A DNA stretch of 64,000 bases, from NCBI RefSeq assembly GCF_018812025.1, contig NC_063045.1, forward strand, positions 13,451,112-13,515,111, written 5' to 3'. The notes beneath the pieces were generated by a model that was not told the origin of the DNA, ran no database searches, and saw nothing but the letters and a program-made list of their open reading frames with translations. The number at the start of each line of letters is the position of its first letter. Position 1 is the stretch's first letter. Positions 1 through 12,651 of the stretch are shown here, piece by piece. Made by a program: the position numbers and the translations under genes. The DNA comes from Megalobrama amblycephala. Lineage: Eukaryota; Chordata; Actinopteri; Cypriniformes; Xenocyprididae.

Positions 1-2107
1 TCTGCGTATGCTTGGCTGCTGTGGGTGGACTGTACAGGGAAAACCCCAGGTGCTAAAACAGGCCACATACAGTAGGCAGGACAGAGGCTTTAAGTCCTAC
101 TGTTACCATAATGGTTGCCCCTACAAGGCCTGCAAGACAGAAATAAAGTCTGATTGAGACAGTACCGTTGTGACAGCAGCTGTGGACTGCAAGTGTATAT
201 GTGGATATAAAGTACAAGGGGGTGTGTAAGTGGAGCTGTGAAGCATGACCACGCAACCGCCAGAGGAAGAGTGTCTGATTTCATAGGGCACTCTAGGCCT
301 TTCCACCTGACCGTACAGACACAGAAGGAGAACAAGAACAATGCAAGGACAGACAAGGATAATACTTAAAAGCAAGCCAGAGGAAGCTACAGACTCAAAT
401 TATTTGACCAACAGTAAACTACTTAGAGATAAGAAAGAAGTCGCCAACTGTTTCCCTTACAGTTTATTGCAATTTTGACTCCAACAGATTCCATCCACCT
501 ATCATGAATTCAATATAGAACTTTTAGAGAACAAGACAGAAGAATTTAGGGTATGTTTACACAACAACAATGTACTAAAAACAGAAAAGTTTTTCCTTTG
601 TGTTTTTAGCGTACAGACGACAATGTTGTCAAAATGATTCATGTTCACAGGGAAAAGGCTGTATTATTCATGCCAGGCCAGTAGTTGGCGATGTCACTTT
701 GTAAAGAAACACGTAATACACGTGCGCATGCAGAAATTCACGTTTTTGTAGTTTACAAAGAGACAGTAACGTTATCGTTTTTAAAAACGTACACTTTGAA
801 ACTCATTTTCAAAAGTTTGCGTTTTCAGGCCCCCAAAACATGAACAGCTAAAACGTACAAGAAATTTTCAGTTTTTAGTTGAAAACCGTGTTGTGTAAAC
901 GGCCCCAAATATTTACATTTGTAAGAATAAGAAATAAGAATTCAATTTTGAAAAATATTTGTTTAAAGTTACGTGTGAGCAAAAGATATGTGGTGCAACC
1001 AACATGCAGAAAAAAATAAGTAAATACGTTTCTTGAAAAAATATTTTGGTAGCACTTTAGTTTACAGTCCTGTTGACCTGTTCCCTATAATAATTAAATA
1101 TATAGTTCCCTATAATAACTAGTTAGGGTAATAACCTAACCTTAACCCATGTAAATACCTTATATTTCCAGTACTTTCTACGGTAAGTACACTGTAAGTA
1201 CACATACTGTAAAATAAAGTGCAACCAATATTTTTACAACAAGGCAAGATTAGTTCAGGTTATAAATTGTCCCGAAACACTTAAGGATATTTATGAATTA
1301 AAAAAAAATATTTTTTACTTTCATAAATAAGAAGTGTATATTTCATCTTAGTATGCATTTTAAACTACATTTTTAAAAGATTTTTACTTTTCTTTATCAC
1401 GGACAGTTGGACACTCCGATCTGTCATTAACCCATAAGAGTGTGTTAATATTTAATATGTATGAATTGAAAGAGTGTGTTCGCACTCTTCACGCTTTCCA
1501 TCAGCTGTCATGCCTCATAACAGATGACATCTCCCTTTTAGACTGAATGCATGTTGTGTCTTAGCACCACTTTTTCATAAGTTACATAATTCAACATAGT
1601 AAAAGGAATCTGTTTTTCAGGGCTAAACTCAGAGAGTCCACTGAACACTTTTGCCGGCACTACACATACAGTACACGACATCCAGAATCCGAGGACTGAG
1701 AACACACTCGCACTGAACATACTGTACTTGAATGCACTTGATGATTCTTAGTGAATAACTCACACTTGAGATCACAGAACAATTACTTCAACTTACTTTA
1801 ACAACATATCCAAGTTCATAAAAACATAAATTAGAAGAAATTGTGCTACCAAGAAAACACAAATTATACTTTAAAAAACACTTTATATATGTGAATATGA
1901 GCATGCAACCGATGCAGCTCTCATCTTCACCAAGGACAAGCAATCTGATCTAGGATTACAGTTCAGATTACATTTTTTGTCTTGTGCTAAAACCGAGGCC
2001 CATTTCTCCCAGACAAAAACCCAGTCAACTCTTAATAAACAGAAGTCAACTGCAGCTATAGTTCTGCAGCCCACCTGTTGTTCAATTCCAGTTTTGAAAC
2101 TTCTTAC
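1..2107. other. AT-rich intronic/intergenic DNA, left edge
   Basis: No exon can be supported apart from the signal-peptide exon at its right end. Most of it is presumably the first intron of that minus-strand gene. It contains a short inverted-repeat element at 1048-1226. Acceptor-like sequences occur on the minus strand within the first 40 bases, but the window ends before any exon could be verified. Confidence 0.5.
1048..1226. mobile_element. MITE, GGTAACACTTTATTTT family
   Basis: The ends are inverted copies: GGTAGCACTTTAGTTTACAG at the left and CTGTAAAATAAAGTGCAACC at the right. The same termini bound about 180-215-bp elements at 37142-37320 and 55489-55703, so this is a family of non-autonomous DNA elements. 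Confidence 0.7.
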
Positions 2108-2165
2108 CTGCAGTGGTGAGTGCCAGTAGAGACAGCAGGCAGCAGAAGGGGAGGAAAGGCCTCAT
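2108..2165 (-). CDS. First coding exon of a secreted or membrane protein (signal peptide; partial gene)
   Basis: On the minus strand an ATG at 2165 opens a 58-nt exon encoding MRPFLPFCCLLSLLALTTA plus one base of the next codon. It ends CAG|GTAAGAA, a strong splice donor, so the exon is phase 1. The peptide is a textbook signal sequence: Arg at position 2, a long Leu/Cys hydrophobic core and small residues at the end. The product therefore enters the secretory pathway. The remaining exons are beyond the left edge or within the first few dozen bases, where I cannot confirm them. The gene is divergent from the GLIS2-type gene. In humans the sarcalumenin gene SRL lies near GLIS2, and its signal peptide has a similar Met-Arg...Cys-Leu-Leu...Ser-Leu-Leu character, so a sarcalumenin-like gene is a possible but unproven identity. 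Confidence 0.6.
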
Positions 2166-2200
2166 TTTGACTGCCAGGACTGTCCAGTTCTCTTTTCAGT

Positions 2201-2210
2201 CTATATATAC
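2201..2210 (-). promoter_or_regulatory. TATA-like box upstream of the signal-peptide exon
   Basis: On the minus strand GTATATATAG lies 36-45 bases upstream of the ATG at 2165. If used as a TATA box it would start transcription near 2179 and leave a leader of only about 14 nt. An E-box-like CAGCTG lies further upstream near 2304-2309. The position fits a core promoter, but the very short leader makes an upstream start equally possible. Confidence 0.4.
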
Positions 2211-2437
2211 CCCTGGAGAGAGGCAAGAGGGGCCGCGTAGGTTCTGGGGGTGGGGCGGTGCTCATGGACATCGAAGCACTTGCACAAGCGTCAGCACTGA
2301 GAGCAGCTGCCTTCTCCAATCAGACGGCCTTTAACCTTTGCCTACTTTCTGGGTAACCGGACTTATAATCTGTGGAATTGTAAAAGAAGATTCAGTTGTT
2401 CACTTAGAGGGACCAAATCCAGTGACTGGACACTTAA

Positions 2438-2870
2438 AGGGTTAGTTCAGCCAAAAATGAAAATAATGTAATTTATTACTCACCCTCATGTCGTTCTACA
2501 CCCGTAAGACCTTCGTTCATCTTCGGAACACAAATTAAGATATTTTGATTAAATCCGATGGCTCAGTGACGCCTGCATAGCCAGCAATGACACTGGACCT
2601 CTCTCAAGATCCATAAAGGTACTAAAAACATATTTAAAACAGTTCATGTGAGTACAGTAGTTCTATCTTAATATTATAAAGCGACGAGAATACTTTTTGT
2701 TCGCCAAAAAAAACCTAAATAATGACTTTTTGAGTCAACAATATAGTGATGGGCCGATTTCAAAACACTGCTTCAGAGCTTTACTGCTATTTTTACATGC
2801 TATTTTGTTAGTTTATGTTTAAAGGGTTAGTTCACCCAAAAATGAAAATAATGTCATTTATTACTCATGG
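2438..2870. mobile_element. TTAAAGGGTTAGTTCAC-family MITE, degenerate
   Basis: It starts TAAAGGGTTAGTTCAGCC and carries the internal sequence of this family: ACTCACCCTCATGTCG, a run ending AACACAAATTAAGATATTTT, and GGGCCGATTTCAAAACACTGC. A second left-type terminus, AAAGGGTTAGTTCACCC, appears near 2821, so this looks like a rearranged or composite copy. Better copies are at 15308-15742 and 23638-23872. Confidence 0.65.
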
Positions 2871-2957
2871 TAATAAAGACTCCAATATTTAAAAATTTCA
2901 TGGTGACTTTAATTCTAGTATCTCACGTGACCTCCAGATGGCGCTTTTATTGACTAG

Positions 2958-3065
2958 GAATGGGCAAACTTGGTCCTGGAGGGCCACTGTCTTGCAGAGT
3001 TTAGCTCCAACCCTAATCAAACACACCTCGACCAGCTAATCAAAGTCTTCAGGATTACTAGGTGA
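2958..3065. repeat. Interspersed repeat fragment (GGGCAAACTTGGTCCTGGAGG type)
   Basis: About 100 bases of this segment recur at 15086-15180 in similar form (GATGGGCAAACTCAGGCC, then GCAGAGTTTAGCTCCAACCCT). Two diverged copies in one window indicate an interspersed repeat. No coding content. Confidence 0.55.
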
Positions 3066-3646
3066 GTTTTATCAGGTATTTTTTAAATGTGAAAAAGTAT
3101 AATTGTTTTAAAATTATGAGAGTTAGAGTATCAGCAGGTCCCTTCTTGAGCCACGGCACAACATTCAGGTAAAATGGGCCAATATAAAAAGAGGCTGAAA
3201 TCATTTTATTTTTAACAGTAAATTGACACTATTGTCTTTAGTGTGCCATAGCAACAACACCATAAATGTATTTTATTAAAAAGAAAGTTGAACAAATATT
3301 TCATTAAAAAATGCAATTAAAAATGAACTGATTATATTGTATAGGTATGTGTTTCTGTGCATTGGTGTATTTTGTGTGCATGTATGCGTGAATGCTTGTC
3401 AAATATCTGTCAAACGTTTTGTTAAAGATTAGAACAAAAAAAAATTACTTTAACATGTCTTAACATTACTGTACTGACATCTTCCTTTCTTCCCCTTTCT
3501 CTTCTCTCTTCTTATCTCTCTGTTTCCTTTCTTTGCTTGTCCTCCTGCCATACTGTCTGCAATGCAATTTTTTTAAAAGACTGTTAAGATTTTGCATGGA
3601 TACATCTAGGCCTATAAACCTATTTTCACCCTCAATTTCTGTGTAA

Positions 3647-3648
<2 letters not shown>

Positions 3649-3711
<63 letters not shown>
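3649..3711. repeat. (GT)n microsatellite
   Basis: An uninterrupted GT dinucleotide run of about 63 bases. The apparent poly Cys-Val reading frame across it is an artefact. Confidence 0.95.
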
Positions 3712-3714
<3 letters not shown>

Positions 3715-4424
3715 CCCATTTTAGCTTAACCAGCCACTTCTTAATAAAATTATCTTTTTCAATTAAACTTTTTTATATGAAAGGGCATGTCAAAACATTG
3801 TTCATAGACCTTTGCTTTGTTGGTAAGCGTACTTATAATTGCTTTAGTACCCTTATTAGTGAGGAATGAAATTTATTATGTCTCACTTTCCTTATAATTT
3901 CTCTGACAAGCTTCATTTAACACTGCCTTAAAAAACTCAGACTAGTCAAAACTATTGTTACATGTCAACAAGTGTTGAAGCAACAATGCAAGATCAGTTA
4001 TTGTGATTGGCTGTAAAAAAATATTTAAAGAGATATGATGCCACAACCTTAGTTGGCCCAGTTTACCTGATAGCCCATTTTAGCTGACTTCACCCTACTT
4101 TACATGGTGTTCTTATAGTTTATAGCATTCATATAGCCTACATTATGGTATATAAATGTAGTAGTCTAAAATACTTTTTTTTTTTTTTTTTTTTTTGTGA
4201 TAATGAGCACAGAAACATTTTAAAAATTGTCGGAGACGAAGCAGAAATCCAGCTATACACATGTTGCAAAAAAATTAATGGCTTTAAAGTAAGCAACCTG
4301 GATGTGTTTTCCTTCCTCTTCTTTTTTTTCATTTACACAAGCACAATGAGAGTTGAGTTGAGGATACGATAACACACGAGAGTTTTCAAGACGCGACGCG
4401 AGACAGGCGTCTTCACGCACGTCT

Positions 4425-4642
4425 CCATAGGGGGCGGGGTCACACAGCAGGGCGGGATGGAGGGAGATTAATACAGTAATCTGCGAAAGAGAGAGAGAGA
4501 GAGAGAAAGAGAGAGTGGCCACATCTGGAGGAAAATAAAGAATCATCATTTTATGTCCTCCACCCTCTGTCTTATTCTCCTCCCTCTCCCTCCGTCTCTT
4601 TTTCAGATTGAGGAAGAAGCAGGGAGACAGTAGACAGGCGTC
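4425..4642 (+). promoter_or_regulatory. Possible promoter and non-coding first exon of the GLIS2-type gene
   Basis: The coding exon at 14268 begins at a splice acceptor, so the gene needs an upstream 5' exon. This CpG-containing segment has GC boxes (GGGGCGGGG near 4431 and a CAGGGCGGG further on), a GA-rich run at 4483-4515, a pyrimidine stretch, and a donor-like GTC|GTAAGC at 4643. It is the most promoter-like plus-strand segment between the two divergent genes, but 8200-8470 is an alternative and transcripts would decide. Confidence 0.25.
4483..4515. repeat. (GA)n tract
   Basis: A GA-rich simple repeat, nearly perfect, inside the GC-rich promoter-like segment. Confidence 0.85.
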
Positions 4643-5000
4643 GTAAGCAAGCGATGCTCCTTTGAAATGTATTTATTTAGGAACGATTTATCGTAACTTG
4701 ACATAATATTTCCCGACAATTTTATCTGCTCTTAAAAGAACAGTTTACGTTTTTTTTAGTCTAAACAATCTTACATTGTGCGTGAGTTAGAAATGGTCAA
4801 CTGGATCCAGGAGTGTTTTTGATGAAGACATCTGGCGTTGTAATCTAAGCGTTAAACGGACCGCGCGCATCAAGTCGTCTCAGCGGGTCACGTATTTCGG
4901 AATCAGACGGAACGTCATTATTGAGGTAAAACCAGCGTGCATGTCGCGCGCATCTGGACAGACACAATAATATGTTTCGGCACACCTCGAGAAAAAGATT

Positions 5001-5003
<3 letters not shown>

Positions 5004-5051
<48 letters not shown>
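5004..5051. repeat. (GT)n microsatellite
   Basis: Uninterrupted GT run of about 48 bases. Confidence 0.95.
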
Positions 5052-5057
<6 letters not shown>

Positions 5058-5459
5058 GCTCAAGTTTTATCCAGACAGTGTGACCCAGTTTCTTAAATGT
5101 TGAATAGATATTGAAGCTCAAATGGGTTTGGTAAACAGGCTCCGTCATAAACAGAGACCACCTGGTGTTATATAACTTGTAACAATCATGTCAGGGCAGC
5201 TACAGGTGTGAACGGAGGACACCTGAGCTGTGGGTGGGAGTCTATTTGTGTTCCAGATGCTGTAATATCATGTTACTTTGTACAGCGCTCTAGAATACTT
5301 GATTTTGATTGGTCAGTCGTGACATTCCACGTCAAATATTTTTGTATAATGCGTTGTTTTTTTGTTGTTTTTGACAGTCTCAAGCAAAGATATTCTAGCT
5401 GTGCTAGTTTAACTTTTTTTTTCCTGTATTACCACGTGGTCTCTTTCTTTGCACATATT

Positions 5460-5760
5460 TAAGGGTTAGTTCACTTTTAAATGAAAATTACCCCAAGCTT
5501 TTCTCACCCTCAAGCCATCCTAGGTGTATATGACTTTCTTCTTTCTGATGAACACAATTGGAGATATATTAATAAATATCCTGATGCATCTGAGCTTTAT
5601 AATGGCAGTGAGTGATACCAATGAGTATGAGTCATTTGTGTTAAAAAAAAATCCATATTTAACAAGTTATGATGTAAAATATCTAGCTTCAGTCTTCCGT
5701 ATTTAACTTATGAAGAAAGTGTAAAACTCTCGAAGTTCAAAAAGCTTACGCTACATCCTA
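5460..5760. mobile_element. Fragment of the AAGGRTTAGTT / CTCAAGCCATCCTAGG foldback family
   Basis: It begins AAGGGTTAGTTCACTTTTAA and then matches the left arm of the complete element at 19830-20465: AATGAAAATTACCCC, CTCAAGCCATCCTAGG, a TATATGACTTTCTTCTTTC run, and the GTGATACCAATGAGTATGA segment. The right arm is missing or decayed. Confidence 0.6.
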
Positions 5761-7346
5761 CGCCTTCCCTATTCAACAGTGCAGTTCAGTTCATTATTAC
5801 GAAATAAACCCCTCAACATCATACAAGACATTTTTTGTTGCAGTCCTAATGTTAATTAAAAAGACATTTTTGTGATTATGAAAAAATATATATTTTACCT
5901 GTTTAACTGTCAGTGTGCTGGTGTTGTGCCGAATTCCGACTGCCTGCCAATTTACTACCCCCCTCGTTGAAGTCACTACCCATTTGCTTAATTCTAACCC
6001 CACCCTTAATCCTAATCCTACCAATATTTTGGGAGGGGGCACTTTTTTATCACCTTTTTCCATATCACATATTTTAGTAATCATCATAAATTAGAAAAAA
6101 AAGATTGAAATTGGATTTTGCATTACCAAACCTTTTAGCAGGCTAATTTTTTTGTGATATCAACTTCAAATTTGGAACACACTTGGTTAAACATGGCTTT
6201 GAGTTTCTAGAAATGTTAGAGTCCAAATTATTTAGTAAAATATAGGCTGTATTTTATATTCAATAAAAATTTTATTTAGTGAAGTATACATTTGCTTTAC
6301 AGTAAAAGTAATCTTTTATACATTTTTACACTTTTACTTTTTGAAGTGCTTTCACTTCATGAACTACAACAATTTAAGTTAAAAGTTGTCATGAAATCAA
6401 AAATGACCCTATTTACTTTGTTAGTGCATATTACTAGTCTTGTGATGAACAATTAATCCGTGCAAGTTAATACACAGAAAAAAATTGTTTGTCGTGGTAA
6501 TCTTTAATCAAATTCTGAAAAGTTACTTCCGGTCTGGAATGGCGTTCTTTCTTTGATGACGTCAGTTTGACGGCTTGGGTTAAAAACGCTTAAATCACTC
6601 CCCTCAACCGTTAGTCTGCTATGAGCGAGAGATGGAGAGGAGGAGCACTAAAGTAAAACTCTGCCCTCTATTCAATATTCCATTTCACTTGGAAATATGT
6701 CACAACACTGGAGAAAAGTCGTCTGCAACTTCCGCTTCACGGGGACTTTTAGTGCATTTTCAAGCCTATGCTCAAAGGGGGTAACTGTGCGTTTTGTAGT
6801 ATTGACAGCTAGTGGTTGAAATGGGTACTGCAGTCCAAATTCAAAATATTGGTGAGGGTTGTTTCCCCCACCCCCTCCTCCTCAGACTGGATGCTCATGC
6901 TGGTTGCCAGTTTGAGAACACGCAACAGGAATGAGTGCAATGGGCAATGGAAGGCGACAGGCCTTTCAATGTAAGTTGGTGAGTTGATTTATCCTCGTTT
7001 TAATTAGCCTCTGGACATAGAGCTTTTTATGCAGAGGCTTTTTAGGTCAAGTAGAATCTGTGATCTCTGACCTAGTTTGTTTGCTGGCTTCCATGGCTAC
7101 AATATGTTGTTTTCCACCAACTGGCAACCCAGGGTGTTGAAATACTATTGGGTAAATTGGCAGTGGGTGAAATCAGCAAAACAAAAACAGAAGTTCTGAC
7201 ACGGAACACATTTCAAAGTAGAATAACTGGCTGTCTCATTGTTTCCTAAATCTCTGCAAACATATTATGGTATTTTGTGCTTTAGTAGTCATAAAAAATT
7301 ACATGCTGCAATATTAACAGGTTAATTTTTCTTAAATGAAAATGAG

Positions 7347-7350
<4 letters not shown>

Positions 7351-7412
<62 letters not shown>
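7351..7412. repeat. (TA)n microsatellite
   Basis: Uninterrupted TA run of about 62 bases. Confidence 0.95.
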
Positions 7413-7413
<1 letters not shown>

Positions 7414-8525
7414 GCATTTTCATTCACAAACTAGTTTATATGGTGTCTACCCTTTCTAAGGTCCATTAACTTTTACATTTATCACAGATGTATGGAAATA
7501 TTCAAGATTGGGGGCTACCAGATGTGCGTTTAAGAATCAGTTATTGAAAATTGATTGCTAATCCGAATATGTGGGTGTTTGCCGAGTCCAGCTCAGTGTT
7601 TATGGTGGATGGCAGTACTTTGGGAGGCTCTCGGTGCAACGCCAAGCCCAGTCCTGATGCAACAAACTGCAACATTAACAGAGAGTCTGAGGAATGGAAT
7701 GAGAGACAGATTGTGGCTCAATGTGTGTGGCTGGGGGTGTATGAATGTTTCAGTGGGTCGTGAGACATTGTTCACTGTGATTTTTCAGGGATGTATTTGT
7801 AATACTTCTGTTTTGACTTATAATGTGGTTTTCACTTGCATTGGAGTTTGTTGGGTTCAGTGGAGAGAATGGGTGAGGAAAGCAGAAAGGAGAGATGAAA
7901 CCACACATTTTTGTCTTGTGAAACGCCAACCACTAATGGCTGCTTCTGAAATTCTTTGTCTCCAGTAGTTCCTCATGACATTGTCCTAAACTTTACCTAT
8001 ACAAGAACGCATTGTACACACAGTAAACTCACGCTATTGAGCAATACGTGTTCGTTTCCAAAAGAAACACTGAGAATTCCTGAGCTCCCTCCCTCCCTTT
8101 TCTCTTCATCAACCCTTATGTCTCATTCTATTTTCTCAATCTCTCCCCCCTTTGGCTTGAGTTTGAGGTTGGACAGAGTTCCTGGAGGCCTTTACGAATC
8201 ATGAGCAATCCAAGGGGAGGAGGAAAGGCATGGAAAATCGGAGCGAGCAAGAGAGAGAGAAATATGAGAGCGCGAGAGGAGAGAAAATGATGTCTGAAGA
8301 ATTTCGAATTGCACTTAATCCACACCGTCCATTTGATTCTCAGCCGCGTCGTTGTCCCAGACTTCCTCTCTGCTCCAGTCGCAGGAGAAGCTGCGCACGA
8401 TTGCCGCGTTCGGTCCGCAGCTGGTTCTTGTTATTGTTTATGAGCTTGGCTCTCTCTTTGCATTTCTAATGTACACTTAAAAGCGCAGTGGAAACAAATT
8501 GGGTGAATCTGCTGTGGCCAGAGGA

Positions 8526-8526
<1 letters not shown>

Positions 8527-8565
<39 letters not shown>
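8527..8565. repeat. (TG)n microsatellite
   Basis: Uninterrupted TG run of about 39 bases. Confidence 0.95.
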
Positions 8566-8566
<1 letters not shown>

Positions 8567-9555
8567 TGGATGATAGACTATACGGAGAGAGAAGGAGAGA
8601 AGAAGGAACGAGAATGTTAGAGGAGGGGAGGCTATGTTGACCTTGTCCTGTTGCCAGACGCAGGGGGTGGAAAGTGAAGAAGGAGTGATGAAGAAAGAGA
8701 GAGAGGGAGCAATGTGGTGCTCATTGCCTTCTGTAGGATGTTGTTGTTTCTTCCTCATCAGTGATTCATTATTTAGCTGTGTTTTGCTCTCCACCCTTAT
8801 CCTGTTATGGATGAATGGCAGAGAGTGTTTTTTTAAACAGGGGTCTTCAGCATAATCAGGTCAATCTGTGTCCTCTGCTATTTTTCAGATGCGCTCTTAA
8901 TATCAAACTACTGTAAATTGATATACATGGTATTGCCTTATCCTATATCGTTTATAAAAAAATATGTCGATATATCATATAGGGCTGCCCCCTAATAGTC
9001 CACTAAATGTTAGTCGACGAGAAGAAGCTTAGTCGACCAAAATTGTATTAGTCGGTTAGTCGCTCCACAGGAAGTCACGCAGATATGGCTTATTTGAAAC
9101 ATGTAGGTAGCCAATTTACATGGCTGCTTCAACATTAACCTATAAGTGTGCACTATTATCAGGCTAAATTAGTCACGCACTTACTGCATGCCATGTTTAA
9201 ATTAACATGTGGCGCCAGCGCAATTACTTGCATTTTGTCCTAATAACAGTGGTAAGAACTCGTCATACAGATAAGAGTAATGCATCATTCGAAACTGTCT
9301 AATTTGATTTGTGTACACGTACAATAACAACAAAACATTGTGCTTTTGTAAAATAAAGAAAACAAATAGGATGCGCTTTCTGCCGTCTCTGTCTCTGTGA
9401 ACTGGAGAGCGTCAAAAAAATAAAACGAAACTTAGCGTATACTATGTTTAGTGGCATTCTAACTGTATTAATTTTCGTCACCAATCAACTGTATGAAATG
9501 TTAGATGAACTACGTAGGTGTGGGGCAGGGCGGGTGCATTAAATGCATTAATCAT

Positions 9556-11140
9556 TTTAAAGGGGTGGTTGATTATGATTTCACTTTTTTAACTAGAGCA
9601 TAAACAACATCTGCAAAGTTACGACACTCAAATTTTAATGCAAAGGGAGATATTTTCTTTTAAAAAATTCACTGTTTAAAGGTGCCCTAGAATTAAAAAT
9701 TGAATTTATATTGGCATAGTTAAATAACAAGAGTTCAGTACATGGAAAAGACATACAGTGAGTTTCAAACTCCATTGTTTCCTCCTTCTTATATAAATCT
9801 CATTTGTTTAAAAGACCTCCGGAAAACAGGCGAATCTCAACATAACACCAACTGTTACGGAACAGTCGGGGTGTACGCCCCAATATTTGCATATGCCAGC
9901 CCATGATTGAGGCATTACACAAGGGCAGGACGTCTGGATGTGCACTGCTGAATAATCAGACTAGGTAAGCAAGCAAGGAAAACAGCGAAAAATGGCAGAT
10001 GGAGCAATAATAACTGACATGATCCATGATAACATGATATTTTTAGTTATATTTGTGAATTGTCTTTCTAAATGTTCCGTTAGCATGTTGCTAATGTACT
10101 GTTAAATGTGGTTAAAGTTACCATCGTTTCTTACTGTATTCACGGAGACAAGAGCCGTCGTTATTTTCATTTTTAAACACTTGCAGTCAGTATAATTCAT
10201 AAACACAACTTCATTCTTTATAAATCTCTCCAACAGTGTGTAATGTTAGCCGTTAGCCACGGAGCACTATCAAACTCATTCAATATCAAATGTAAACACC
10301 CAAATAAATACAATACTCACATAATCCGACGCATGCATTCAGCATGCATGACGAACACTTTGTAAAGATCCATTTTGAGGGTTATATTAGCTGTGTAAAC
10401 TTTGTTTATGCTGTGAATAGAGTCGAGAGCTCGGGAGGGGGCGGAGAACGCGATTTAAAGGGGCCGCAACCTGAAATCGGCTCGTTTCTAATTATGCCCC
10501 AAAATAGGCAGTTAAAAAAATTAATTTAAAAAAATCTATGGGGTATTTTGAGCTGAAACTTCACAGACACATTCAGGGGACACCTTAGACTTATATTACA
10601 TCTTTTAAAAAAAAGTTCTAGGGCACCTTTAAGGACTAAAACAAATGGCCAGGGTTAGTGACTTCACTAACCCCAAAATTTACATAAACCTGATGAGTTG
10701 AATCAACTCCACAGCAACTACATAAATTTATCCACTAACCATTCAGAAACGTCCAGTTTCATTCTAAAAGTTGTAACTTCTTCTTGAGTCTCTTCATCAG
10801 TGTCCGACTCCAGTTTGAACAATGTAAGGTTGAACAATATTACTGATAATCGTCATTTTGGTTGAGATACCCCAGCTTTGTTGTTGAGCAGCCGAAGCAC
10901 GAGCTGTTAAAGCTCCGCCCTCTTCTGGAAAGTGGCCGGGAGCAGCAGCTCATTAGCATTTAAAGGGATACACAAAAAAGCGTGTTTTTGCTTACACCCA
11001 AATAGGGCCAAATTTGACAAGCTATAATAAATAATCTATGGGGTAATTTGAGCTGAAACTTCACAGACACATTCTGTGGACACCAGAGAGCCAGAGACCT
11101 ATATTACATCTTGTAAAAGGGGCATTATATGTCTCTTTAA
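9556..11140. mobile_element. Second-level nested element (TTAAAGGGGTGGTTGATTATG end)
   Basis: The left end is TTAAAGGGGTGGTTGATTATG and the right end is AAAAGGGGCATTATATG followed by CTCTTTAA. The right subterminal segment near 11036-11120 (CTATGGGGTAATTTGAGCTG) matches the subterminal segment of the inner element at 10541-10605, so the two are related non-autonomous families. It sits inside the element bounded by TAGGGCTG. Confidence 0.5.
9676..10632. mobile_element. Innermost nested element (TTAAAGGTGCCCTAGAA terminal inverted repeats)
   Basis: The ends TTAAAGGTGCCCTAGAA and TTCTAGGGCACCTTTAA are perfect inverted copies about 960 bases apart. It interrupts the element at 9556-11140. It has no transposase frame. 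I see no clear target-site duplication. Confidence 0.75.
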
Positions 11141-12651
11141 TTAATTAAATTAACGTGTTACGTCAGCCCTAATATATATATAGGGAATCAATGATCAAAA
11201 ACTTTAAAAACCCCTCCTAGAAAAGCACTAGCACTCCAACCTCATTCTTTCTTTTTCTGTCGCTCTTCTTCATGCCAGAAACTGAGATTGCAGGCTAAAT
11301 AATGGGATTGCATCACTGAGATTTGGAAGGAGGGAGTGAAAAAGAGAAGTAGGAAAGGAATGATCACCCACTGCTTTTCAGTGTGAGTCAACAAAAGAAG
11401 AGAAAGGGCCAGAATTACAGATACTTGCAGATGTGGAGGAATGAGAACAGAGAAAGAGAGACCTTCAATGTGTCTGTCTGGAGATTACAATCATTAAAGT
11501 TGCTTTTAAAAAGACAGATTGTGGCAAAAAAGACAAAATAATAATACAGTTTTAAATATATTAAAATGCATTTATTTTTGTTTTTCTTCACAAACCCTCC
11601 ACCTCACTGTGTTGTTGCACATTAGTTATGTTTCATCTAAAGTTGTGAATTTAACTTGTGTGCAAAATTGGAATATCACATAAAACATTTGCGAATAAAG
11701 CAACATTTCCATTCCATGTGATCCATCAAAAAAGTCGTCACTTCCTACAAATAAAATGGAAGTCGGAAGAAACCGTAGCTCTTTTTTCCTACATCATAAA
11801 TGACTTGGAGCAAGGAGACGAAACGTAATAAACGCTGTCATGTTCTCTTGTGTTCGTTTGCCTGGTGTTTAGAGACGCAATCATGTGAGACGCTTCTGGG
11901 AGGAAATTAAACCAAATCATTTTGATGGCAGACTTTGGCTCAGGCATTTTAGAACGAACAAACCAACATTTGAGATGCTGGGCAATGAAATTAGTCCACT
12001 GGTTTGTCCAGTTATCTGAACACATCCACTGTTGAGGCAAAGTCATGTGAGGTTTTTTTGTTGCACGTTGATTTATTCAGTAAATGTGTTTCTTTATCGT
12101 AGTTTATGCGCAAGTCTTCTTACTGGATAAAATAAAAAATGTATCTGCCTCAGTTGAGTGCATTCGTTTTTTATGCACATTTTTAGAATTTATGTGCATC
12201 TTCACATTTCCATCCAGCGTTTTTATGCAATGTCCCAAAATACGCATAAAAAATAGGTGGATGGAAACATAGCTATTGTAAGGCAGCTACTCAAAATCCA
12301 TTTTAAAACTTGGAGGTCGACATTCAGAAATGCATGCAACATTTGTGGTGTTTGTACAGTATGTCTCAGTGTTAGTGTGTATATAAAGCCCAGAAAGTAA
12401 GGGTGGAGCTCGAGGAAGAAGTTAGATTGAAAACAAACCCTCATGCCAGTGACTGAGAGTGAGCGAGGGAGGAGACAAGGGGAAGTGTTCAGCACTCAAG
12501 CCTTTTGCAATACTGTGTAATATCACAGAGAGTGAGCGAAAAGAAAGCATGCAGGAGTTCATGAAAAGCCAGAAGTGTTTGCAGGGAGAGTTAAGGCAAT
12601 GCTCTCTGAAAGAAAAAGGCAACTTTGGGCAATGATGAATGCGGGGGTCTG

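Larger units (their letters stand above)
8980..11171. mobile_element. hAT-like element (TAGGGCTG...CAGCCCTA) containing nested insertions
   Basis: The left end reads TAGGGCTGCCCC followed by repeated TAGTCGAC motifs; the right end reads ACGTCAGCCCTA, giving TAGGGCTG/CAGCCCTA termini typical of hAT-type elements. The flanks are so AT-rich (ATATCATA and ATATATAT) that a target duplication cannot be judged. Between about 9556 and 11140 the interior is a separate element, itself interrupted by a third. No transposase reading frame survives. Confidence 0.55.
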
